Source: Zygnema cylindricum (Eukaryota > Streptophyta > Zygnematophyceae > Zygnematales > Zygnemataceae). From it: a DNA stretch of 41,761 nucleotides. Positions 26,471-40,532 of the stretch are shown here, piece after piece. The notes beneath the pieces were generated by a model. That model was given only the letters and a program-made list of their open reading frames with translations, did no database searches and had not been told where the DNA came from. The position numbers were made by a program, and so were the translations under genes. Within the stretch, counting starts at the first letter, position 1. Every line of letters begins with the position of its first letter. Location of the stretch: positions 292,472-334,232 of the forward strand of contig JBBHKE010001039.1 of the NCBI GenBank assembly GCA_037447655.1. The letters are read 5' to 3'.

Positions 26471-28794
26471 GACCGGGAACAATAATCATTGTTTGTTATA
26501 AATACCTTTGTTAGCCAAAACTCAAATTTGTGTTACAAACATGGTTTAGGGTCTTTTTTTAAATATGTTTGTGAGCGTTAACAATATAAAGTGTTTGTTA
26601 CCACTATTGTTGTTAGCGCAAACACAAACTTGTGTTATAAACATGATTCGTAGTTTATTTTACTTCTTTTTGTGACCACGAACAATAAACGTTGTTTGTT
26701 ACAAATATCTTTGTTAGCTCAAACTCAAATTTTTGTTACAAAAATGGTGTAGGGTTTTTTTAAAATATGTTTGTGAGTGTGAACAATATAAAGTGTTTGT
26801 TACCACTATTGTTGTTATCGCAAACACAAACCTGTGTTATAAGCTTGTTTCTGAGTATGTTTTACCTCTTTTTGTGACCGCGAACAATAAATGTTGTTTG
26901 TTACAAATATCTTTGTTAGCTCAAACTCAAATTTGTGTTACAAACATGGTTTAGGGTTTTTTTTAACTATTTTTGTGAGCATTAACAATATAAAGTGTTT
27001 GTTACCACTATTGTTGTTAGCGCAAACAAAAAATTGTGTTATAAACATGGTTTGGAGTTTATTTTACCTCTTTTTGTGACCGCGAACAATAAACGTTGTT
27101 TTTTACAAATATCTTTGTTAGCGCAAACTCAAATTTGTGTTACAAACATGGTTAAGGGTTTTTTTTAAATATGTTTGTGAGCGTTAACAATATAAAGTGT
27201 TTGTTACCACTATTGTTGTTATTGTAAACACAAACTTGTGTTATAAACATGGTTATGAGTTTATTTTACCTCTTTTTGTGATCTGGAACAATAAACGTTG
27301 TTTTTTACAAATATCTTTGTTTGCACAAACTCAAATTTGTCTTAGAAACATGGTTTATGGTTTTTTTCAACTATATTTGTGAGCGTTAACAATATAAAAG
27401 GTTTGTTACCACAAATTTTGTTAGCGCAAACACAAACTTGTGTTATAAACATGGTTTGGAGTTTATTTTACCTCTTTTTGTGACCGCGAACAATAAACAT
27501 TGTTTTTTACAAATATCTTTGTTAGCGCAAACTCAAATTTGTGTTTCAAACACAGTTTATGGTTTTCTTTAAATATTTTTGTGAGCGTTAACTATATAAA
27601 GTGTTTATTACATTTATTGTTGTTAGCGCAAACTCAAATTTGTGTTACAAACATGGTTTAAGGTTTTTTTTAACCATTTTTGTGAGCGTTAACAATATAA
27701 ATTGTTTGTTACCACTATTGTTGTTAGCGCAAACACAAACTTGTGTTAGAAATATGGTTCGGAGTTTTTTTTACCTCTTTTTGTGACCACAAACAATAAA
27801 CGTTGTTTGTTACAAATATATTTGTTAGCGCAAACTCAAATTTATGTTATAAACATGGTTTAGGATATTTTTTAACTATTTTACTGAGCGTTAACAATAT
27901 AAAGTGTTTTTTATCACTATTGTTGTTATCGCAAACACAAACTTGTGTTATAAACATGGTTTGGAGTTTATTTTACCTCTTTTTGTGACCGCGAACAATA
28001 AACGTTGTTTGTTACAAATATCTTTGTTAGCGCAAACTCAAATTTGTGTTACAAACATGGTTTCGGGTCTTTTTTAACTATTTTTGTGAGCAATAACAAT
28101 AGAAAGTGTTTGTTACCACTATTGTTGTTAGCGCAAACACAAACTTGTGTTAAAAACATGGTTAGGATTTTTTTTTATCTCTTTTTGTGACCGCGAACAA
28201 TAAACGTTGTTTGTTACAAATATCTTTGTTAGCGCAAATTCAAATTTGTGTTATAAACATGGTTTAGGATATTTTTTAACTATTTTTGTGAGCGTTAACA
28301 ATATAAAGTGTTTTTTACCACTAATGTTGTTAGCGCAATCACAAACTTGGGTTATAAACATGGTTCAGAGTTTATTTTATCTCTTTTTGTGACCGCAAAC
28401 AATAAACGTTGTTTGTTACAAATATCTTTGTTAGCTCAAACTCAAGTTTGTGTTACAAACTTGGTTTAAGGTATTATTTAACCATTTTTGTGAGCGTTAA
28501 CAATATAAAGTGTTTGTTACCACTATTGTTGTTAGCGCAAACACAAACTAGTGTTATAAACATGGTTCGGAGTTTATTTTATCTCTTTTTGTGACCTCAA
28601 ACAAAAAATGTTTTTTTTTACAAATATCTTTGTTAGCGCAAACTCAAATTTGTGTTACAAACATGGTTTAAGGTTTTTTTTAACTATACTTATGAGCGTT
28701 AAAAATATAAAGTGTTTTTCACCACTATTGTTGTTAGCGAAAACACAAACTTGTGTTATAAACATGGATTAGAGTATGTATTACCTCTTTTTGT

Positions 28795-28874
28795 GACCGC
28801 GAACAAATTGTTGTTATCGCAAACACAAACTTGTGTTATAAACATGGTTTTGAGTATGTTTTACCTGTTTTTGT
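28795..28874 (+). repeat. 80-bp truncated satellite unit, copy 2
   Basis: Same breakpoint and length as copy 1, with shared neighbouring variants GAAAACACAAAC upstream and GACCGGGAACAATAAT downstream. Confidence 0.85.
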
Positions 28875-31680
28875 GACCGGGAACAATAATCTTGTTTGTT
28901 ACAAATACCTTTGTTAGTGCAAACTCAAATTTGTGTTACAAACATGGTTTAGGGTCTTTTTTAACTATTTTTGTAAGCATTAAAAATATAAAGTGTTTGT
29001 TACCACTATTGTTGTTAGCGCAAACACAAACTTGTGTTATAAACCTGGTTTGGAGTTTATTTTACCTCTTTTTGTGACCGCGAACAATAAACGTTGTTTT
29101 TTACAAATATCTTTGTTAGCGCAAACTCAAATTTGTGTTACAAACATGGTTTAGGGTTTTTTTTAACTATTTTTGTGAGCGTTAACAATATAAAGTGTTT
29201 GTTACCACTATTGTTGTTAGCGCAAACACAAACTTGTGTTAGAAATATGGTTCGGAGTTTTTTTTACCTCTTTTTGTGACCACAAACAATAAACGTTGTT
29301 TGTTACAAATATATTTGTTAGCGCAAACTCAAATTTGTGTTACAAACATGGTTTAGGGTTTTTTTTAAATATGTTTGTGAGTGTTAACAATATAAAGTGT
29401 TTGTTACCACTATTGTTGTTATGGCAAACACAAACCTGTGTTATAAACATGGTTATGAGTATGTTTTACCTCTTTTTGTGACCGGGAACAATAATCTTGT
29501 TTATTACAAATACCTTTGTTAGCCAAAACTCAAATTTGTGTTACAAACATGGTTTAGGGTTTTTTTTAAATATGTTTGTGAGCGTTAACAATATAAAGTG
29601 TTTGTTACCACTATTGTTGTTATAGTAAACACAAACTTGTGTTATAAACATGGTTATGAGTTTATTTTACCTTTTTTTGTGACTTGGAACAATAAACGTT
29701 AAAAGTTACTAATATAGTTGTTAGCGCAAACTCAAATTTGTGTTAGAAACATGGTTTAGGGTTTTTTTTATCCATTTTTGTGAGCGTTAACAATATAAAA
29801 GGTTTGTTACCACTAATGTTGTAAGCGCAAACACAAACTTGTGTTATAAACATGGTTCAAAGTATGTTTTACCTCTTTTTGTGACCGCGAACAATAAATA
29901 TTCTTGTTTGTTATAAATATCTTTGTTAGCGCAAACTCAAATTTGTGTTACAATCATGGTTTAGGGTTTTTTTTAACTATTTTTGTGAGCATTAACAATA
30001 TAAAGTGTTTGTTACCACTATTGTTGTTAGCGCAAACAAAAAATTGTGTTATAAACATGGTTCGGAGTACAGTTAACCTCTTTTTGTGACCGCGAACAAT
30101 AAACGTTTTTTGTTACAAATATCTTTGTTAGCGCAAACTAAAATTTGTGTTACAAACATGGTTTAGGGTTTTTTTTTAATATGTTTGTGAGCGTTAACAA
30201 TATAAAGTGTTTGTTACCACTATTGTTGTTATCGTAAACACAAACATGTGTTATAAACATGGTTATGAGTTTATTTTACCTCTTTTTGTGACTGGGAACA
30301 ATAAACGTTGTTTGTTACAAATATCTTTGTTAGTGCAAACTCAAATTTGATTTAATAACATGGTTTAGGGTCTTTTTAACCTATTTTTGTGAGCGTTAAC
30401 AATATAAAGTGTTTGTTACATCTAATGTTGTTAGCACAAACACAAACTTGTGTTATAAACATGGTTCAGAGTACAGTTTACCTCTTTTTGTGACCGCGAA
30501 CAATAAACATTGTTTGTTACAAATATCTTTGTTAGCGCAAACTCAAATTTGTGTTTCAAGCATGGTTTAGGGTCTTTTTTATCTATTTTTGTGAGCATTA
30601 ACAATATAAAGTGTTTTTTACCACTATTGTTGTTATCGCAAACACAAACGTGTGTTATAAACATGGTTTTGAGTATATTTTACCTCTTTTTGTGACCTGG
30701 AATAATAAACATTGTTTGTTACAAATATATTTTTTAGCAAAAACTCAAAATTGTGTTAGAAACATGGTTTAGGGTATTTTTTAACCATTTTTGTGAGCAT
30801 TAACAATATAAAGTGTTTGTTACCACTATTGTTGTTAGCGTAAACACAAACTTGTGTTAAAAACATGGTTCAGAGTTTTTTTTATCTCTTTTTGTGACCG
30901 CGAACAATAGACGTTGTTTGTTACAAATATCTTTGTTAGCACAAATTCAAATTTGTGTTATAAATATGGTTTAGGATATTTTTTAACTATTTTTGTGAGC
31001 GTTAACAATATAAAGTGTTTTTTACCACTAATGTTGTTAGCGCAAACACAAACTTGTGTTATAAACATGGTTCGGAGTTTATTTTACCTCTTTTTGTGAC
31101 CACAAACAATAAACGTTGTTTGTTACAAATATCTTTGTTAGCGCAAACTCAAATTTGTGTTACAAACTTGGTTTAAGGTATTTTTTAACCATTTTTGTGA
31201 GCGTTAACAATATAAAGTGTTTGTTACCACTATTGTTGTTAGCGCAAACACAAACCTGTGTTATAAACATAGTTCGGAGTTTATTTTATCTCTTTTTGTG
31301 ACCACAAACAAAAATTGTTGTTTTATACAAATATCTTTGTTAGCACAAACTCAAATTTGTGTTACAAACATGGTTAAAGGTTTTTTTAAACTATTTTTAT
31401 GAGCGTTAACAATATAAAGTGTTTGTTACCACTATTGTTGTTAGCGCAAACACAAACTTGTGTTATAAACATGGTTTGGAGTTTATTTTTATCTCTTTTT
31501 GTGACCGCGAACAATAAACGTTGTTTGTTACAAATATCTTTGTTAGCACAAATTCAAATTTGTGTTATAAACATGGTTTAGGATATTTTTTAACTATTTT
31601 TGTGAGCGTTAACAATATAAAGTGTTTTTTACCACTAATGTTGTTAGCGCAAACACAAACTTGTGTTATAAACATGGTTC

Positions 31681-31979
31681 GGAGTTTATTTTACCTCTTT
31701 TTGTGACCACAAACAATAAACGTTGTTTGTTACAAATATCTTTGTTAGCGCAAACTCAAATTTGTGTTACAAATATGGTTTAGGGTTTTTTTTAAATATG
31801 TTTGTGAGTGTTAACAATATAAAGTGTTTGTTACCACTATTGTTGTTATCGCAAACACAAACCTGTGTTATAACTTTGTTTGTGAGTATGTTTTACCTCT
31901 TTTTGTGACCACGTACAATAAACATTGTTTATTACAAATATCTTTGTTAGATCAAACTCAAATATTTGTTACAAACATG
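31681..31979 (+). repeat. Satellite segment nearly identical to 33,311-33,609
   Basis: One mismatch seen over about 299 bp (ATAACTTTG against ATAAGTTTG). This copy ends at the foreign interruption. Confidence 0.8.
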
Positions 31980-32118
31980 CTCTAGCTTCCTCTCCAATTT
32001 CTCAGTGACTGCGACAAGTTTGAGAGTTGGAGAGAGAAGTTAGAGATAGACTGCCTTGACTTCTATATTTCTTTTCAGACCTAGAAAATACTAATAAAAC
32101 CATTATTTTCTACATCTT
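31980..32118. other. Non-satellite interruption with a foldback
   Basis: About 139 bp unrelated to the satellite. The 24-base arm at 31,980-32,003 (CTCTAGCTTCCTCTCC start) is an imperfect inverted copy of 32,022-32,045. The array re-enters in half A, with part of a unit missing. Confidence 0.8.
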
Positions 32119-33300
32119 TTGTGACTGCGAACAATTAATGTTGTTTGTTACATATATCTTTGTTAGGGCAAACTCAAATTACTGTTAGAAACATGGTTTA
32201 GTGTTATTTATAATTATTTTTGTGAGCGTTAACAATATAAAGTGTTTGTTACCACTCTTCTTGTTAGAGCAAACACAAACTTGTGTTATAAACATTATTT
32301 CGGAGTTTATTTTACCTCTTTTTGTGACCGTGAACAATAAAGGTTGTTTGTTACAAATATCTTTGTTACCGCACACTCAAAATTGTGTTTGAAACTTGGC
32401 TTAGGTTCTTTTTAACCATTTTTGTGAGCATTAAAGTTATAAATAGCTTGTAACAACTATTTTATTAGCGCAAACACAAACTTGTGTTATTAACATGGTT
32501 TGGAGTTTGTTTTACCTCTTTTTGTGACCCCAAAAAATTAACGTTGTTTGTTACAATTATCTTTGTTAGCGCAAACTCAAATTTGTGTTAGTAACATGGT
32601 TTAGGGTTTTTTTTTAACTGTTTTTGTGAGCATTAACAATACAAAGTGTTTGATAGCATTATTGTTATTAGCGAAAACACAAGCTTGCGTTATAAACATT
32701 GTACGGAGTTTATTTTACCTCTTTTTGTGACTGCGAACAATAAACGTTGTTTGTTACAAATGTCTTTGTTAGGGCAAACTCAAATTAATGTAAGAAAAAT
32801 GGTTTAGGGTATTTTCAAACTATTTGTCGAAGCGTTAAAAATGTGAAGTGTTGTTACCACTATTGTTGTTAGATCAAACACAAACTTGTGTTATAAACAT
32901 GGTTCGGGGTTTATTTTACCTCTTTTTGTGACCGCGAACAATAAACGTTGTTTGTTATAAATATCTTTGTTAGCGCAAACTGAAATTTGTGTTAGAAACA
33001 TGGTTTAGGGTTTTCTTTATCATATTTTTGTGAGCGTTAACAATATAAAGTGTTTGTTGCCACTATTGTTGTTAGCGCAAACAAAAACTTGTGTTATCAA
33101 CATGTTTCGGAGTTTATTTTACCTCTTTTTGTGAACGCGAACAATAAAAGTTGTTTGTTACAAATGTCTTTGTTAGGGCAAATTCAAATTGTGTTAGAAA
33201 CATGGTTTAGGGTTTTTATTTCTTTAGTTTTGTGAGCGTTAAAAATATAAATTATTTGTTACCACTATTGTTTTTAGTGCAAACACAAACTTGTGTTATA
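32119..33300 (+). repeat. Diverged satellite block
   Basis: Units after the interruption carry many private changes (AAATTACTG, GTCGAAGCG, TTAGGGCAAAC) and few long frames, so they look older than their neighbours. Confidence 0.65.
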
Positions 33301-33310
33301 AACATGGTTC

Positions 33311-33609
33311 GGAGTTTATTTTACCTCTTTTTGTGACCACAAACAATAAACGTTGTTTGTTACAAATATCTTTGTTAGCGCAAACTCAAATTTGTGTTAC
33401 AAATATGGTTTAGGGTTTTTTTTAAATATGTTTGTGAGTGTTAACAATATAAAGTGTTTGTTACCACTATTGTTGTTATCGCAAACACAAACCTGTGTTA
33501 TAAGTTTGTTTGTGAGTATGTTTTACCTCTTTTTGTGACCACGTACAATAAACATTGTTTATTACAAATATCTTTGTTAGATCAAACTCAAATATTTGTT
33601 ACAAACATG
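33311..33609 (+). repeat. Duplicate of 31,681-31,979, uninterrupted form
   Basis: Continues from CATG into GTTTAGGG as a normal unit, showing the state without the interruption. Confidence 0.8.
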
Positions 33610-35510
33610 GTTTAGGGTTTTTTTTAAATATGTTTGTGAGTGTTAACAATATAAAGTGTTTGTTACCACTATTGTTGTTATCGCAAACACAAACTTGTGT
33701 TATAAACATGGTTTGGAGTTTATTTTACCTCTTTTTGTGACCGCGAACAATAAACATTGTTTGTTACAAATATCTTTGTTAATGCAAACTCAAATTTGTG
33801 TTACCAACATGGTTTAGGGTTTTTTTTAAATATGTTTGTGAGCGTTAACAATATAAAGTGTTTGTTACCACTAATGTTGTTAGCGCAAACACAAACTTGT
33901 GTTATAAACATGGTTCGGAGTTTATTTTACCTCTTTTTGTGACTGGGAACAATAAACGTTGTTTGTTACAAATATCTTTGTTAGCGCAAACTCAAATTTG
34001 ATTTACAAACATGGTTTAGGGTCTTTTTAACCTATTTTTGTGAGCGTTAACAATATAAAGTGTTTGTTACCACTTATGTTGTTAGCACAAACACAAACTT
34101 GTGTTATAAACATGGTTCGGAGTTTATTTTATCTCTTTTTTTGAGTGCGATTAATAAACGTTGTTTGTTACAAATATCTTTGTTATCGCAAACTCAAATT
34201 TGTGTTACAAACATGGTTTAGGGTCTTTTTTAACTATTTTTGTGAGCGTTAGCAATATAAAGTGTTTGTTACCACTAATGTTGTTAGCCCAAACACAAAA
34301 TTGTGTTATAAACATGGTTCGGAGTTTATTTTATCTCTTTTTGTGACCGCGGACAATAATTGTTGTTTGTTACAAATATCTTTTTTAGCGCAAACTCAAA
34401 TTTGTGTTATAAACATGGTTTGGGGTCTTTTTTAACTATTTTTGTGAGCGTTAACAATATAAAGTGTGTGTTACCACTAATGTTGTTAGAGCAAACACAA
34501 AATTGTGTTATAAACATGGTTCGGAGTTTATATTATCTCTTATTGTGACCGCAAACAAAAAATGTTGTTTTTAACAAATATCTTTGTTAGCGCAAACTCA
34601 AATTTGTGTTACAAACATGGTTTAAGGTTTTTTCTAACTATTTTTGTGAGTGTTAACAATATAAAGTGTGTGTTACCACTATTGTTGTTATCGGAAACAC
34701 AAACTTGTGTTATAAACATGGTTCGGAGTTTATTTTAATTTTTTTTGTGACCGTAAACAAAAAATGTTGTTTTTTAGAAATATCTTTGTTAGCGCAAACT
34801 CAAATTTGTGTTACAATCATGGTTTAAGGTTTTTTTTTACCATTTTTTTGAGCATTAACAATACAAAGTGTTTGTTACCACTATTGTTGTTAGCGCAAAC
34901 ACAAACTTGTGTTATAAACATGGTTTGGAGTTTATTTTACATCTTTTTGTGACCGCGAACAATAAACAATGTTTTTTACAAATATCTTTGTTAGCGCAAA
35001 CTCAAATTTGTGTTATAAACATGGTTTGAGGTCTTTTTTAACTATTTTTGTGAGCGTTAACAATATAAAGTGTGTGTTACCACTAATGTTGTTACAGCAA
35101 ACACAAAATTGTGTTATAAACATGGTTCGGAGTTTTTTTTACCTCTTTTTGTGACCACAAAGAATAAACAATGTTTGTTACAAATATCTTTGTTAGCGCA
35201 AACTCAAATTTGTGTTACAAACATGGTTTAGGGTTTTTTTTAAATATGTTTGTGAGTGTTGACAATATAAAGTGTTTGTTACCACTATTGTTGTTATCGC
35301 AAACACAAACTTGTGTTATAAACTTGGTTTTGAGTATGTTTTACCTCTTTCTATGACCGCGAACAATAAATGTTGTTTGTTACAAATATCTTTGTTAGCG
35401 CAAACTCAAATTTGTGTTACAAACATGGTTTAGGGTTTTTTTTAACTATTTTTGTGAGCATTAACAATAAAAATTGTTTGTTACCACTATTGTTGTTAGC
35501 GCAAACAAAA

Positions 35511-35990
35511 AATTGTGTTATAAACATGGGTCAGAGTTTATTTTACTTCTTTTTATGACCACGAACAATAAACCTTGTTTGTTACAAATATCTTTTTTAG
35601 CTCAAACTCAAATTTTTGTTACAAACATGGTTTAGGGTTTTTTTTAAATATGTTTGTGAGTGTTAACAATATAAAGTGTTTGTTACCACTATTGATGTTA
35701 TCGCAAACACAAACCTGTGTTATAAGCTTGTTTCTGAGTACGTTTTACCTCTTTTTGTAACCACGAACAATAAACGTTGTTTGTTACAAATATCTTTGTT
35801 AGATCAAACTCAAATTTTTGTTACAAACATGGTTTAGGGTTTTTTTTATATATGTTTGTGAGTGTTAATTATATAAAGTGTTTTTTACCACTATTGTTGT
35901 TATCGCAAACACAAACTTGTGTTATAAACATGGTTTGGAGTTTATTTTACCACTTTTTGTGACCGCAAACAATAAACATTGTTTTTTACA
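35511..35990 (+). repeat. Higher-order satellite segment, copy 1
   Basis: Carries CATGGGTCAGAG, TTTTTATGACCACG, AAACCTTG and AAGCTTGTTTCTGAG, repeated 1,594 bp downstream. Confidence 0.75.
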
Positions 35991-36868
35991 AATATCTTTG
36001 TTAGTGCAAACTCAAATTTGTGTTACAAACATGGTTTAGGGTTTTTTTTAACTATTTTTGTGAGCATTAACAATATAAAGTGTTTGTTACCACTATTGTT
36101 GTTAGCGCAAACAAAAAATTGTGTTATAAACATGGTTATGAGTTTATTTTACTTATTTTTGTGACCACGAACAATAAACGTTGTTTGTTACAAATATCTT
36201 TGTTAGCTCAAACTCAAATTTTTGTTACAAACATGGTTTAGGGTTTTTATTAACCATGTTCTGAGCGTTAACAATATAAAGTGTTTGTTACCACTATTGT
36301 TGTTAGCGCAAACACAAACTTGTGTTATAAACATGGTTCTAAATTTATTTTACCTCTTTTTGTGACCGCGAACAATAAACGTTGTTTGTTACAAATATTT
36401 TTGTTAGCGCAAATTCAAATTTGGTTTACAAATATGGTTTAGGGTTTTTTTTAAATATGTTTGTGAACGTTAACAAAATATAGTGTTTGTTACCACTATC
36501 GTTGTTAGCGCAAACACAAACTTGTGTTATAAACACGGTTCGAATCTTATTCTACTTCTTTTTGTGACCGCGAACAAAATAAAAAATTTGTTACAAATAT
36601 CTTTGTTAGTGCAAACTCAAATTTGTGTAAGAAACATTGTTTAGGGTTTATTTTAACCATTTTTGTGAGCGCTAACAATATAAAGTGTTTGTTACCACTG
36701 TTGTTGTTAGCGCAAACACAAACTTGTGTTATAAACATGGTTTAAGGTTTTTTTTAACTATTTTTATGAGCGTTAACAATATAATGTGTTTGTTACCACT
36801 ATTGTTGTTAGAGAAAACACAAACTTGTGTTATAAACATGGTTTAGAGTTTATTTTACCTTTTTTTGT

Positions 36869-36948
36869 GACCGCAAACTAATTCTTGTTATCGCAAACAC
36901 AAACTTGTGTTATAAACATGGTTCTGAGTATGTTTTACCTCTTTTTGT
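36869..36948 (+). repeat. 80-bp truncated satellite unit, copy 3
   Basis: Reads GACCGCAAACTAATTCTTGTTATCGC-like at the join; 80 bp as in the other copies. Confidence 0.8.
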
Positions 36949-37104
36949 GACCGGGAACAATAAACGTTGTTTGTTACAAATATCTTTGTTAGCGCAAACT
37001 CAAATTTGTGTTAGAAACATGGTTTAAGGTTTTTTTTAACCATTTTTGTGAGCGTTAACAATATAAAGTGTTTGTTACCACTATTGTTGTTAGCGCAAAC
37101 AAAA

Positions 37105-37584
37105 AATTGTGTTATAAACATGGGTCAGAGTTTATTTTACTTCTTTTTATGACCACGAACAATAAACCTTGTTTGTTACAAATATCTTTGTTAGTTCAAA
37201 CTCAAATTTTTGTTACAAACATGGTTTAGGGTTTTTTTTAAATATGTTTGTGAGTGTTAACAATATAAAGTGTTTGTTACCACTATTGTTGTTATCGCAA
37301 ACACAAACCTGTGTTATAAGCTTGTTTCTGAATATGTTTTACCTCTTTTTGTAACCACGAACAATAAACGTTGTTTGTTACAAATATCTTTGTTAGATCA
37401 AACTCACATTTTTGTCACAAACATGGTTTAGGGTTTTTTTTAAATATGTTTGTGAGTGTTAACAATATAAAGTGTTTGTTACCACTATTGTTGTTATCGC
37501 AAACACAAACTTGTGTTATAAACATGGTTTGGAGTTTATTTTACCTCTTTTTGTGATCGCAAATAATAAACATTGTTTTTTACA
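37105..37584 (+). repeat. Higher-order satellite segment, copy 2
   Basis: Matches 35,511-35,990 at an offset of 1,594 bp with few differences. Confidence 0.75.
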
Positions 37585-38160
37585 AATATCTTTGTTAGTG
37601 TAAACTCAAATTTGTGTTACAAACATGGTTTAGGGATTTTTTAAACTATTTTTTTGAGCGTAAAAAATATACGGTGTTTGTTACCACTATTGTTGTTATC
37701 GCAAACACAAACATGTGTTATAAACATGGTTCGGGGTATATTTAACCTCTTTTTGTGACCGCGAACAATAAACGTTGTTTGTTACAAATATCTTTGTTAG
37801 CGCAAACTCAAATTTGTGTTACAAACATGGAATAGGGTTTTTTTTAACTATTTTTGTGATTATTAACAATATAAAGTGTTTGTTACCACAATTGTTGTTA
37901 GCGCAAACACAAACTTGTGTTATAAACATGGTTCGGAGTTTATTTTACCTCTTTTTGTGACCGCGAACAATAAACGTTGTTTGTTTTAAATATCTTTGTT
38001 AGCGCAAACTCAAATTTGTGTTACAAACATGGTTTAGGGTTTTTTTTAAATATGTTTGTGAGCGTTAACAATATAAATTGTTTGTTATCACTATTGTTGT
38101 TAGCCCAAACACAAACTTGTGTTATAAACCTAGTTTGGATTTTATTATACCTCTTTTTGT

Positions 38161-39540
38161 GACCGCGAACAATAAACGTTCTTTGTTACAAATATCTTTG
38201 TTTTAGCATACTCAAACTGGTGTTAGAAACATGGTTTAGGGTTTTTTTTAACTATTTTTGTGAGCGGTAACAATATAAAGTGTTTGTTACCACTATTGTT
38301 GTTAGCGCAAACAATAACTTGTGTTATAAATATAGATGGAAGTTTATTTTACCTCTTTTTGTGACCGTGAACAATAAACGTTGTTTGTTACAAATATCTT
38401 TGTTAGCGCACACTCAAATTTGTGTTACAAACATGGTATAGGATTTTTTTTAACTATTTTTGTGAGCATTAACAATATAAAGTATTTGGTACCACTATTG
38501 TTGTTAGCCCAAACACAAACTTGTGTTATAAACCTAGTTTGGATTTTATTATACCTCTTTTTGTGACCGCGAACAATAAACGTTCTTTGTTACAAATATC
38601 TTTGTTTTAGCATACTCAAATTGGTGTTAGAAACATGGTTTAGGGTTTTTTTTAACTATTTTTGTGAGCAGTAACAATATAAAGTGTTTGTTACCACTAT
38701 TTTTGTTATCGCAAACACAAACTTGTGTTATAAACATGGTTCGGAGTTTATTTTACCTCTTTTTGTGACCGCAAACTTTAAACGTTGTATATAACAAATA
38801 TCTTTGTTAGCGCAAACTCAAATTTGTGTTACAAACATGGTTTAAGGTTTTTTTTAACTATTTTTGTAAGTGTTAACAATATAAAGTGTTTGTTACCATT
38901 ATTGCTATTACCGCAAACACAAACTTGTGTTATAAACATGATTGGAAGTTTATTTTACCTCTTTTTGTGACCGCGAACAATAAACGTTGTTTGTTACAAA
39001 TATCTTTGTTAGTGCAAACTCAAATTTGTGTTACAAACATGGTTTAGGGTTTTTTTTAACTATTTTTGTGATTATTAACAATGTAAAGTGTTTGTTACCA
39101 CAATTGTTGTTAGCGCAAACACAAACTTCTGTTTAGTTGTTTGTTACAAATATCTTTGTTTTAGCATACTCAAATTGGTGTTAGAAACATGGTTTAGGGT
39201 TTTTTTTAACTATTTTTGTGAGCGGTAACAATATAAAGTGTTTGTTACCACTATTGTTGTTATCGCAAACACAAACTTGTGTTATAAACATGGTTCGGAG
39301 TTTATTTTACCTCTTTTTGTGACCGCAAACTTTAAACGTTGTATATAGCAAATATCTTTGTTAGCGCAAACTCAAATTTGTGTTACAAACATGGTTTAAG
39401 GTTTTTTTTAACTATTTTTGTAAATGTTAACAATATAAAGTGTTTGTTACCATTATTGATATTACCGCAAACACAAACTTGTGTTATAAACATGGTTTTG
39501 ATTTTATTTTACCTCTTTTTGTGACCGCGAACAATAAGCG
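38161..39540 (+). repeat. 404-bp higher-order repeat block with a partial unit
   Basis: The variant TTTGTTTTAGCATACTCAAA occurs at 38,161 and 38,565 (404 bp apart) and again near 39,150. There, CTTCTGTTTAGTTG marks a deletion that joins half B to half A. GACCGCAAACTTTAAACG recurs at 38,767 and 39,321. Confidence 0.75.
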
Positions 39541-40532
39541 TTGTTTGTTACAAATATCTTTGTTAGGGCAAACTCAAATTTGTGTTACAAACATGGTTTA
39601 GGGTTTTTTTTAAATATGTTTTTGAGCGTTAACAATATAAAGTGTTTGTTACCACTAATGTTGTTAACGCAAACACAAACTTGTGTTATAAACATAGTTC
39701 GTAGTTTATTTTACCTCTTTTTGTGACCGCGAACAATAAACGTTGTTTGTTACAAATATCTTTGTTAGCGCAAACTCAAATTTGTGTTACGAACATGGTT
39801 TAGGTTCTTTTTTAACAATTTTTGTGAGCGTTAACAATATAAAGTGTTTGTTACTGCTATTGTTGTTATCGCAAACACAAACTTGTGTTATAAACATGGT
39901 TCGGATCTTATTTTACCTCTTTTTGTGACCGGGAACAATAAACTTTGTTTGTTACAAATACCTTTGTTATTGCAAACTCAAGTTTATGTTACAAACATGG
40001 TTTAGGGTCTTTTTTAACTATTTTTGTGAGTGTTAACAACATAAAGTGTTTGTTACCACTATTGATGTTAGCGCAAACACAAACTTGTGTTATAAACATG
40101 GTTCCGAGTTTATTTTACCTCTTTTTGTGACCGCGAACAATAAACGTTGTATGTTATAAATATCTTTGTTAGCGCAAACTCAAATTTGTGTTACAAACAT
40201 GGTTTAGGGTTTTTTTTTAAATATGTTTGTGAGCGTTAACAATATAAAGTGTTTGTTACCACTTATATTGTTAGCGCAAACACAAACTTGTGTTATAAAC
40301 ATGGTTCGGATCTTATTTTACCTCTTTTTGTGACCGGGAACAATAAACGTTGTTTGTTAAAAATATTTTTATTAGCGCAAACTCAAATTTGTGTTACGAA
40401 CATGGTTTAGGGGGTTTTTTAACTATTTTTGTGAGCATTAACAATATAAAGTGTTTGTTACCACTATTGTTGTTATCGCAAACACAAACTTGTGTTATAA
40501 ACATGGTTCGAAGTTTATTTTACATCTTTTGT

